DNA of 12,989 nt, taken from contig RZZF01000018.1 in NCBI GenBank assembly GCA_009929975.1, positions 1 to 12,989 on the forward strand. Reading direction: 5' to 3'. Positions 6,395 through 12,989 of the stretch are shown piece by piece. The notes beneath the pieces were generated by a model, which saw only the letters and a list, made by a program, of their open reading frames with translations, was not told the DNA's origin and made no database searches. This DNA is from Clostridia bacterium (GTDB taxonomy: Bacteria; Bacillota; Clostridia; Saccharofermentanales; UBA5734). The stretch's first letter is position 1. Each line of letters starts with the position of its first letter. Position numbers and translations under genes: made by a program.

Positions 6395-7930
6395 ATGAGC
6401 AAATCAACTGATCAAGATAAAAAAGCACCCGTGGAAAAATGGAAAGCTGAATCACTGCGCGAACAGCGCCGTGAACGGCTGGCCGAATTGAAATCACGTG
6501 ACGGCGCGAAAAAACCGCTGCGGACGTCCAATATCAAAACCAGGATTATCAGTTGGACGTTGATCGTCGCGCTGCTGCTCAGTGCAGGTGTCTGGGCCTT
6601 GTTCCGTGCCGGTGTGCCGCATCGCCAGATGAGCGCTATGGTCATCGGTGATGAAAAAATCATGCCGGCTGAGGTGAGTTATTATTATCACACGCTGCTG
6701 ACATCCTATGGCATTGACCCGAATACCGCTGAAGGACAGACCACGTTGAAATCACTGAGCGGCCTGGATGATGAGCAGACCATCGATCAATATATCAAGG
6801 AACTTGCGGTCATGCAGCTGCATGAGGCTGTACTGCTGGCGGAAGAAGCTGAAAGCCGCGGCCTGACGCTTTCTGATGATCAGCAGTCACAGATTGATAC
6901 AATGATCACGACGCTCAAGGATCAGGCAAAGCAGCAGGGGATGACCTTGAACCAGTATCTATCGGCCGCCTATGGAACAGGTGTCAATGAGACAGTCCTG
7001 AGCCGTGTCTATCATCGCAGCCTGATGTCAGGACTGGGAGCGGATGCGGTCGCCGATGGATTTTCGTTCAGCGAGAGTGAACTGGATGCATATTATCAGG
7101 AAAATAAGGCGACCTATGACGCTGTGGACTATCGATCCTTCTATATCGCCGCTGATATTCCGGAAGATGCCAGCGAGGCCGGAAGGACAAAGGCGATGAA
7201 GCTGGCTGAAGATCAGGCGAAAAAAATGGCTGACGCCATCGAAAATGAATCGGATTTTCGTGAACAGAGCGTCATATTTGCCACTGACGAGCAGCGCGAA
7301 TCATATGAGAATGACGATCTGACACTGGTCAGCGGCCGGACGAAGGAACGGGTCAACCCGATCTATGTCGCGAACTGGCTGTTTGACGACGCGCGCAAGG
7401 CCGGCGATCTCGATGTGGTTGAGTCAACCGCAGGCTATTATGTGGTGTATCTGATTGAGCGCTACCGGCCTGATTACCATTACATTGATGTCCGCCATAT
7501 CCTTGTCAGCTCGCCGCTCAACAGCAGCACGGAAGAACAGCGCAAAGAAGCGAAGACTGAGGCCGACCGTATTCTCGCTGACTATCTGGCCGGGGAAATG
7601 ACAGAAGACGCGTTCGCGGCACTGGCCGCCGAAAACAGCGCGGACGGCAATGCGGCGCAGGGTGGTCTGTATGAAGATGTTTCGCGCGGCATGATGGTTG
7701 AGCCGTTTGATGCCTGGTGCTTCGATCCTCAGCGTAATAACGGTGATACCGGTATAGTTGAGACTGATTTCGGTTATCACGTCATGTATTTTTCCAATCA
7801 GAAGGGAATTGCCTGGCAGGTTGAGGTTGATAAAGCCTTGCGGGATGCCGCCTTTACCGAACATCTGACCCAGGCCAAGGAAGAGCGCCCCTATGAAACG
7901 CGTGGCTTCGGAATGCGCCTGGTCGGCTGA
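6395..7930 (+). CDS. Membrane-anchored parvulin-type peptidyl-prolyl cis-trans isomerase (SurA/PrsA-like)
   Basis: A 511-residue foldase candidate acting outside the membrane on secreted proteins. Residues 1-50 are highly charged (KWKAESLREQRRERLAELK), one hydrophobic segment follows (about 51-71), and the rest is extracellular, giving an N-in/C-out anchor instead of the lipobox of PrsA. Residues about 130-240 resemble the helical SurA-type chaperone region. The parvulin domain covers about 362-467, with RHILVS (His368), GGLYEDVSRGMMVEPF and GYHVMYF (His462) as the fold's conserved segments. A second, degenerate parvulin-like segment may lie at about 245-355, ending in AGYYVVYLIERY. Translation could begin at GTG 6347 or ATG 6383, but ATG 6395 has GGGG (6385-6388) 6 bases upstream and gives the expected tail. 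The gene has its own promoter and terminator, so it is monocistronic. Isomerase activity is inferred from the family. Confidence 0.87.
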   Translation: MSKSTDQDKKAPVEKWKAESLREQRRERLAELKSRDGAKKPLRTSNIKTRIISWTLIVALLLSAGVWALFRAGVPHRQMSAMVIGDEKIMPAEVSYYYHTLLTSYGIDPNTAEGQTTLKSLSGLDDEQTIDQYIKELAVMQLHEAVLLAEEAESRGLTLSDDQQSQIDTMITTLKDQAKQQGMTLNQYLSAAYGTGVNETVLSRVYHRSLMSGLGADAVADGFSFSESELDAYYQENKATYDAVDYRSFYIAADIPEDASEAGRTKAMKLAEDQAKKMADAIENESDFREQSVIFATDEQRESYENDDLTLVSGRTKERVNPIYVANWLFDDARKAGDLDVVESTAGYYVVYLIERYRPDYHYIDVRHILVSSPLNSSTEEQRKEAKTEADRILADYLAGEMTEDAFAALAAENSADGNAAQGGLYEDVSRGMMVEPFDAWCFDPQRNNGDTGIVETDFGYHVMYFSNQKGIAWQVEVDKALRDAAFTEHLTQAKEERPYETRGFGMRLVG

Positions 7931-7958
7931 CCCGGCCGGACCTGATCAGAAAAATAAG

Positions 7959-7990
7959 AACGGCCAGACTGGACACAGCTGGCCGTTTTT
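7959..7990 (+). terminator. Intrinsic terminator after the PPIase gene
   Basis: AACGGCCAG (7959-7967) pairs perfectly with CTGGCCGTT (7979-7987) across an 11-base loop, and the T-run continues to 7990. It isolates the rpoBC unit from upstream transcription. Outer arms CGGCCGGACC (7933-7942) and GGTCCGGCCG (7994-8003) are also perfectly complementary and enclose it. Confidence 0.88.
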
Positions 7991-8035
7991 CATGGTCCGG
8001 CCGTTGGAACCGGCCGGCAGACTGAGCGGACAGGG

Positions 8036-8057
8036 CGGCTGGCCGGATAGCCAGCCG
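8036..8057. repeat. GC-rich inverted repeat upstream of the rpoBC promoter
   Basis: CGGCTGGC (8036-8043) and GCCAGCCG (8050-8057) are perfectly complementary around a 6-base loop. No T-run follows. The stretch 8004-8063 is rich in CCGGCCGG-type words. It lies upstream of the predicted transcription start and so would not be in the rpoB mRNA; it may be a leftover terminator stem or a protein site. Confidence 0.4.
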
Positions 8058-8094
8058 GCCGCCGATCGAACACAAAAAAAGATGTCCGCGCTCG

Positions 8095-8123
8095 TTGACA
8101 CCTTCAAGGCTAAGTGTTATTAT
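8095..8123 (+). promoter_or_regulatory. Strong housekeeping promoter of rpoBC
   Basis: Consensus TTGACA (8095-8100), an exact 17-base spacer and TATTAT (8118-8123), with TG at 8115-8116 giving an extended -10. An A-run (8074-8080) lies upstream of the -35, in the place where UP elements occur. Transcription would start near 8130. Confidence 0.85.
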
Positions 8124-8129
8124 CTTATA

Positions 8130-8304
8130 ACGCGTCATAAGGTGGCAGACTGTTGCCTGCTGCTCAGAAACGGGAAGAAATAAGTCCGTACTCATAACGG
8201 CTATGCTCTGATTATACCATCTGACATGACGCCGTCAACAACCTTCAGAACAGTGCGACAGAATACGGAACGGCCAGGCCGAAACAAGCGTGAGGTGATC
8301 GTTA
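8130..8304 (+). other. 5' leader of the rpoBC mRNA, about 175 bases
   Basis: The gene-free stretch 7931-8304 holds, in order, the PPIase terminator, GC-rich inverted repeats, the rpoBC promoter and this leader. I see only short pairings here (for example ACGGC at 8197-8201 with GCCGT near 8231-8235) and no terminator-like hairpin with T-run. I do not recognise a known riboswitch or the ribosomal protein L10 leader. An open frame running to 8183 across the terminator and promoter has no support as a gene. Confidence 0.45.
8292..8299 (+). promoter_or_regulatory. Ribosome binding site of rpoB
   Basis: GAGGTGAT ends 5 bases before ATG 8305. It matches the anti-Shine-Dalgarno sequence over all eight bases and supports high-level initiation at this ATG. 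Confidence 0.75.
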
Positions 8305-11300
8305 ATGGTGAAACCCGTCAAACTGGGAAGAACCGAGAGAATGTCCTATTCGAGAATTGACGAAGTGATTGATATGCCGAATCTCATTGAGATTCAGAAA
8401 AACAGTTACCAGTGGTTTCTTGATGAAGGTCTCATGGAAGTGTTGCGTGATGTTTCACCGATAACGGATTATTCCGGTGAAATTGAACTTTCTTTCATAG
8501 ACAAGGAATTTGATGTCAACAGCCCAACCTATTCGATTGAAGAATGTAAGGAGCGCGACGCGAATTTTGCTGCCCCGATGCGGGTCAAGGTAAGACTTCA
8601 TAACAAAAAAGAGGACATTCTGAAAGATCAGCAGATCTATATCGGCGAGTTCCCGATCATGACGGACAACGGTACGTTTATCATTAATGGTGCTGAACGG
8701 GTTATCATCAGTCAGCTCGTCCGTTCACCCGGCGCGTATTTTGATACCGGACTGGATAAAAATGATAAAGAGCTGTACAGCTCACAGATCATTCCCAACC
8801 GCGGCGCCTGGCTCGAGTACGAGACCGACTCCAATGACCTGCTCTGGGTTCGGGTTGACCGCACCCGGAAATTTCATCTGACAATTTTGCTGCGTTCACT
8901 GGGCTTCAGTACCAATGAACAGATTGTTGCCGCGTTCGGTGAGGAAAACAGCATTGTTCAGACCATGCTGAAAGACGGCTGCCGCAATCGTGAAGAAGGG
9001 CTCCAGGAACTTTATAAAAAACTGCGTCCGGGTGAGCCGGTGTCGGTTGAAGGCGCTGAAACGCTGCTCAATAACATGTTTTTTGATCCGAAACGCTATG
9101 ATCTGGCGCGTGTCGGCATTTATAAAATTAATAAGAAACTCGCGCTGGCGGCCCGCCTGCGCGGCCATCGCGCCTCGGCCAATGTCATTGATGAGAACGG
9201 TGAGCTGCTCGCCGCCCAGGATGAGATCATCACCGCTGAAATGGCCAACGCCATACAGGCGGCCGGCATCAATGAAGTTGATGTCTATCCGATCCGTCAA
9301 TCCGGCGAACAGTTTACACAGCTTGATAACCGTCTGCGGATTATCGGCAATAACCGGGTAGAGCCGACCCAGTATATCAAGCGGTTCTTTACCGATGAGG
9401 AATTGGGTGAGGATTTCAGCGCCGCCCGCCTCGGACTCACTGAATGTGTCAGAACGGGTATCCTGCGTGATATCATCCAGGACGCGAAAGACAGCGACAC
9501 TCCGGTGAAAACGCTGAAAGACCGGCTGATGAGTTCAGTCGGCCTTCTGATGCCCAAACATCTGACCGTTGAAGATATTGCCGCGTCGGTCAGTTATCTG
9601 ATCGGACTGGAATACGGTATCGGTGAAAAAGATGATATTGATCATCTCGGCAACCGCCGCATCCGTTCAGTCGGCGAGCTGCTGCAGAATCAGATCCGGG
9701 TTGGTTTTTCCCGGATGGAGCGTGTTGTGCGCGAACGCATGGGCACGCTGTCGGATATGGAGAACGCGACCCCCCAGATGATCGTCAATACCCGGCCGGT
9801 CAGCGCCGCGATCAAGGAGTTCTTCGGCTCCAGCCAGCTCTCCCAGTTCATGGACCAGCCGAACCCGCTGGCTGAACTGACCCATAAGCGCCGTCTGTCT
9901 GCGTTGGGCCCGGGTGGTCTTTCCCGTGAACGCGCGAACTTCGAAGTGCGTGACGTTCATTCCTCGCATTATGGACGCATGTGCCCGATCGAAACACCTG
10001 AAGGTCCGAACATCGGACTGATCAATTCACTGGCGACCTATGGCCGGATCAACCGTTATGGTTTTATTGAGACGCCATACCGTGTCTATGATAAGGAAAA
10101 AGGTCTGGTCACCCGCGAAGTCCGCTATATGACCGCCGACGAAGAAGATTACTATTATATCGCCCAGGCGAATGAGCCGCTCGACGCGGATGGCCATTTC
10201 ATGGACAAGCGGATTGTCTGCCGTTATCTGGATAAATTTCTTGAAGTTGATCCGGGTCAGGTTGATCTGATGGACGTTTCGCCGAAGCAGCTTGTTTCAG
10301 TCGCGACTGCCCTGATCCCATTTCTCGGCAATGACGACGCGAACCGTGCCCTGATGGGTTCCAACATGCAGCGTCAGGCTGTGCCGCTGATCAAGACCGA
10401 ATCCCCGATCATCGGAACGGGGATGGAATATCGCGCCGCCAAAGACTCCGGCGTCTGCGTCGTTGCCCGCCATGACGGTACAGTTGAGTATGTCAGTGCG
10501 GCGAAAATTGTGATCAAGGTGGATGCCCTGACCAATGATACCTATGTTCTGACCAAATATGAACGGTCAAACCAGGGCACCTGCATCAATCAGCGTCCTC
10601 TGGTCAGCCGTGGCGAAAAAGTCAAGGCCGGCGATATCATCGCGGACGGCCCGTCAACCGAACAGGGCGAGATGGCGCTCGGCCGCAATGTCCTGATCGG
10701 ATTCATGACCTGGGAAGGCTATAACTATGAAGACGCCGTCCTGATCAGTGAACGTCTGGTCCGTGATGATGTCTACACCTCGATTCATATTGAGGAGTAT
10801 GAGTGTGAAGCCCGCGATACCAAACTCGGACCGGAGGAAATCACCCGTGAAATTCCCAATGTCGGTGATGAAGCACTGAAGGATCTCGATGAAGATGGTG
10901 TGATCCGGATCGGTGCTGAAGTGTTCGCCGGTGATATTATCGTCGGTAAAGTCACGCCGAAAGGGGAGACCGAGCTGACGGCGGAAGAGCGCTTGTACCG
11001 CGCGATTTTCGGCGAGAAAGTCCGTGAAGTCCGTGACACATCCGTGCGAATCCCCCATGGTGAGTCCGGTATTGTTGTTGATGTCAAAGTCTTTACCAGA
11101 GAGAATGATGACGACCTGAAGCATGGTGTCAATAAACTGGTTCGCGTCTACATCGCTCAGAAACGCAAAATCTCTGTTGGTGATAAAATGGCCGGACGAC
11201 ATGGCAACAAGGGTGTTATTTCCCGCATTCTGCCGGAAGAAGACATGCCCTTCCTGCCGGACGGCACTCCGCTTGATATTGTTCTCAATCCGCTCGGTGT

Positions 11301-12057
11301 TCCATCGCGAATGAATATCGGCCAGCTGCTGGAGGTCCATCTCGGACGCGCCGCGCAGACCCTTGGCTGGAAAGTCGCGACACCCGTTTTTGACGGCGCG
11401 AGTGAAAGTGATATCACAGAGGCCTTCAGTCTGGCCGGCATGGACCCGGATGGCAAAACCATTCTCTTTGATGGCCGTACCGGTGAACCGTTTGAAAGCA
11501 GAATCACCGTCGGTATCATGTACTACCTGAAACTGCTCCATCTGGTTGATGATAAGATTCATGCCCGCTCCATCGGTCCGTATTCACTGGTAACCCAGCA
11601 GCCTCTCGGCGGCAAGGCCCAGTTCGGCGGACAGCGTTTTGGCGAGATGGAAGTGTGGGCGCTTGAAGCGTATGGCGCCAGCTATACACTGCAGGAGATT
11701 CTGACCGTAAAATCGGATGATATCGTCGGACGAACCAAGACTTATGAGGCGATTGTCAAGGGCGAAAGTGTACCGGAGGCCGGTGTGCCTGAGTCCTTCA
11801 AGGTCCTGGTCAAGGAATTGCAGAGTCTGGCCCTGGATGTCCGTGTCTATTCAGAAGAAAACCAGCTGCTCGACATCCGTGAGTCCGATGAAGAAGATAA
11901 TGATCTTCCGGAAATAGACCGTAATAAGCTCGATGAACTGATGGGAACGTTCACAGTCGATGAGAGTCTGTCGGCTGCCGGTTTCAGCGAGGGTGACCTT
12001 GATGAGGATGGCGGTATCATTGACGACAGTTCAGACCTGGACGACGAAGAAGACTGA
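8305..12057 (+). CDS. rpoB: DNA-directed RNA polymerase subunit beta
   Basis: A 1250-residue beta subunit, full length for Clostridia. It forms the catalytic pincer of RNA polymerase together with beta-prime, alpha and omega. The start [19 protein letters not shown] and the [11 protein letters not shown] that follows are typical. The rifampicin pocket lies at about residues 507-575: [22 protein letters not shown] and [17 protein letters not shown] are intact, including the equivalents of E. coli Q513, D516, H526, R529 and S531. Position 519 is Pro where E. coli has Asn518. Active-centre motifs [12 protein letters not shown] (807-818) and [12 protein letters not shown] (Lys961) are present, as is the C-terminal clamp/anchor [21 protein letters not shown] strongly acidic tail of about 65 residues follows the conserved core. 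It is followed 80 bases later by rpoC. No rplJ or rplL precedes it. Confidence 0.99.
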   Translation: MVKPVKLGRTERMSYSRIDEVIDMPNLIEIQKNSYQWFLDEGLMEVLRDVSPITDYSGEIELSFIDKEFDVNSPTYSIEECKERDANFAAPMRVKVRLHNKKEDILKDQQIYIGEFPIMTDNGTFIINGAERVIISQLVRSPGAYFDTGLDKNDKELYSSQIIPNRGAWLEYETDSNDLLWVRVDRTRKFHLTILLRSLGFSTNEQIVAAFGEENSIVQTMLKDGCRNREEGLQELYKKLRPGEPVSVEGAETLLNNMFFDPKRYDLARVGIYKINKKLALAARLRGHRASANVIDENGELLAAQDEIITAEMANAIQAAGINEVDVYPIRQSGEQFTQLDNRLRIIGNNRVEPTQYIKRFFTDEELGEDFSAARLGLTECVRTGILRDIIQDAKDSDTPVKTLKDRLMSSVGLLMPKHLTVEDIAASVSYLIGLEYGIGEKDDIDHLGNRRIRSVGELLQNQIRVGFSRMERVVRERMGTLSDMENATPQMIVNTRPVSAAIKEFFGSSQLSQFMDQPNPLAELTHKRRLSALGPGGLSRERANFEVRDVHSSHYGRMCPIETPEGPNIGLINSLATYGRINRYGFIETPYRVYDKEKGLVTREVRYMTADEEDYYYIAQANEPLDADGHFMDKRIVCRYLDKFLEVDPGQVDLMDVSPKQLVSVATALIPFLGNDDANRALMGSNMQRQAVPLIKTESPIIGTGMEYRAAKDSGVCVVARHDGTVEYVSAAKIVIKVDALTNDTYVLTKYERSNQGTCINQRPLVSRGEKVKAGDIIADGPSTEQGEMALGRNVLIGFMTWEGYNYEDAVLISERLVRDDVYTSIHIEEYECEARDTKLGPEEITREIPNVGDEALKDLDEDGVIRIGAEVFAGDIIVGKVTPKGETELTAEERLYRAIFGEKVREVRDTSVRIPHGESGIVVDVKVFTRENDDDLKHGVNKLVRVYIAQKRKISVGDKMAGRHGNKGVISRILPEEDMPFLPDGTPLDIVLNPLGVPSRMNIGQLLEVHLGRAAQTLGWKVATPVFDGASESDITEAFSLAGMDPDGKTILFDGRTGEPFESRITVGIMYYLKLLHLVDDKIHARSIGPYSLVTQQPLGGKAQFGGQRFGEMEVWALEAYGASYTLQEILTVKSDDIVGRTKTYEAIVKGESVPEAGVPESFKVLVKELQSLALDVRVYSEENQLLDIRESDEEDNDLPEIDRNKLDELMGTFTVDESLSAAGFSEGDLDEDGGIIDDSSDLDDEED

Positions 12058-12106
12058 TCCGGTTCACGGCCGATGTGAGGATCAGTCGGTTCCCGGCCTT
12101 CGGGCC
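12052..12106 (+). other. Stem-loops in the rpoB-rpoC intergenic region
   Basis: GACTGATCC (12052-12060), which covers the rpoB stop, pairs perfectly over 9 bases with GGATCAGTC (12079-12087) across an 18-base loop. A second small hairpin, GGCC-TTCG-GGCC (12095-12106), has the very stable cUUCGg tetraloop. Neither is followed by a T-run, so neither is a classical terminator. CGGTTC-A/C-CGGCC also occurs twice as a near-direct repeat (12060-12071 and 12087-12098). Possible roles are mRNA processing or tuning of the rpoB:rpoC ratio (inference). Confidence 0.5.
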
Positions 12107-12137
12107 ATGAGAAACGCTTGCTGCGGAAGGAGTCTCC

Positions 12138-12989
12138 ATGCACAATCAATCACTTGAAATGAATAATTTCGAAGCGATCGGTATCGCGCTCGCTTCACCA
12201 GAGAAAATATTGGAATGGTCCCGGGGTGAGGTCAAGAAACCGGAAACGATCAATTACCGGACACTGAAGCCGGAACGGGACGGCCTGTTCTGTGAGAAGA
12301 TCTTCGGGCCGACCAAAGACTGGGAATGCCATTGCGGCAAATATAAGAAAATCCGCTATAAAGGCATTGTCTGTGACCGCTGCGGTGTTGAAGTCACCAA
12401 ATCCAAGGTGCGGCGCGAACGCCTGGGCCACATCAAGCTGGCCGCTCCTGTCTCGCATATCTGGTATTTCCGGGGTATCCCGAGCCGGATGGGCCTGATC
12501 CTGGACATGTCGCCCCGCAATCTGGAAAAGGTCCTCTATTTCGCCGCTTATGTGGTGATTGACCCCGGCATGACCAGTTTCACGCCGCGCCAGGTCATCA
12601 CGGACCGCGAATATCGCGAGGCCGTCGAGAATTACGGCAAGAACGCGTTCCGTGCCAAAATGGGAGCGGAGGCAGTCAAGGAATTGCTGGCGGCGATCAA
12701 TATCGATGAAATGGCCGAACAGCTGCGTGAGGAATTCCGTTCAGCCAGCGGCCAGAAGAAAGTCCGTATCGTCAAGCGTCTGGAAGTTGTTGAGGCCTTC
12801 AAGAAATCCGGTAATCATCCGGATTGGATGGTGCTCGATGTCCTGCCTGTCCTGCCGCCTGAGCTGCGCCCGATGGTGCAGTTGGACGGTGGCCGCTTCG
12901 CGACCTCTGACCTCAATGATCTCTACCGCCGGGTCATCAACCGCAATAACCGCCTGAATAAGCTGCTGCAGCTCGGAGCGCCTGAAATC
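12138..12989 (+). CDS. rpoC: DNA-directed RNA polymerase subunit beta-prime, N-terminal part
   Basis: The first 284 codons of the beta-prime subunit, open at the right edge. GGAAGGAG (12125-12132) lies 5 bases before ATG 12138 and decides the start over the in-frame ATG at 12159. The N-terminal zinc-binding motif is complete: ECHCGKYKK then VCDRCGVEV, giving four cysteines in the CxC...CxxC order typical of bacterial beta-prime. [19 protein letters not shown] precedes it, and [19 protein letters not shown] follows. The clamp-helix region begins at [15 protein letters not shown] near the edge. The catalytic NADFDGD loop lies beyond the window. The gene is co-transcribed with rpoB, 80 bases upstream. 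No internal stop or frameshift is seen in the visible part. Confidence 0.98.
   Translation, partial: MHNQSLEMNNFEAIGIALASPEKILEWSRGEVKKPETINYRTLKPERDGLFCEKIFGPTKDWECHCGKYKKIRYKGIVCDRCGVEVTKSKVRRERLGHIKLAAPVSHIWYFRGIPSRMGLILDMSPRNLEKVLYFAAYVVIDPGMTSFTPRQVITDREYREAVENYGKNAFRAKMGAEAVKELLAAINIDEMAEQLREEFRSASGQKKVRIVKRLEVVEAFKKSGNHPDWMVLDVLPVLPPELRPMVQLDGGRFATSDLNDLYRRVINRNNRLNKLLQLGAPEI

Noticed and set aside
7893..8183. Possible small gene between the PPIase and rpoB
   Set aside because: It runs out of the PPIase gene in another frame, through a terminator and a strong promoter, and has no ribosome binding site of note and low-complexity content.
10654..11562. Open frame of 302 codons on the minus strand inside rpoB
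   Set aside because: It is antisense to a firmly identified, highly conserved gene, has no recognisable domain, and is explained by the codon bias of rpoB keeping stop codons out of the opposite frame.
1..12989. CRISPR arrays, tRNA, rRNA, prophage genes or toxin-antitoxin pairs
   Set aside because: No regularly spaced repeats, cloverleaf sequences, phage structural genes or small paired genes were seen on either strand.

Overview
The window reads as an ordinary chromosomal segment of a Bacillota bacterium, most likely a Clostridia-type lineage. This rests on the RpoB N-terminus and the RpoC zinc-finger region, both of which read as Clostridia-like, on strong AGGAGG-type ribosome binding sites, and on the kinds of neighbouring genes. 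Base composition is moderately GC-rich. Genus cannot be fixed from the sequence alone. I see no prophage, insertion sequence, CRISPR array, tRNA or rRNA.

Layout. Positions 1-2741 (minus strand) hold a probable two-gene unit: a CoA-disulfide-reductase/NADH-oxidase family flavoprotein (1389-2741), followed 31 bases later by a long helix-turn-helix regulator (1-1357) that runs off the left edge. A compact divergent promoter region (2742-2874) separates them from a MntP-type manganese exporter (2875-3456, plus strand). The two predicted promoters share nearly the same -10 bases on opposite strands. Next comes a tightly packed plus-strand cluster: a DUF21/CBS/CorC membrane protein (3568-4953), a HAD phosphatase of the PpaX/Gph type (4943-5638, overlapping by 11 bases) and a serine-recombinase-like protein (5638-6240, overlapping by 1 base). 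The last one appears to lack the catalytic serine.

A new promoter at 6298-6326 drives a membrane-anchored parvulin-type peptidyl-prolyl isomerase (6395-7930), which ends in a strong intrinsic terminator (7959-7990). After a 374-base gene-free stretch with a near-consensus promoter (8095-8123) and a leader of about 175 bases come rpoB (8305-12057) and the first 284 codons of rpoC (12138 to the right edge). The genes rplJ and rplL, which commonly precede rpoB, are not here, so rpoBC looks like a transcription unit of its own.

How the genes may work together. The flavoprotein and the Mn exporter sit on a shared divergent control region, which suggests linked control of thiol/redox balance and metal homeostasis (inference). 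The DUF21-HAD-recombinase-like cluster is translationally coupled, but its joint role is unknown. The most unusual element is the recombinase-like protein: its fold landmarks and C-terminal DNA-binding region remain, while the nucleophile position is leucine. That suggests a DNA-binding protein adapted from a serine recombinase rather than an active one. I found no clear evidence for a complete new multi-gene system; the rest is well-known housekeeping biology.
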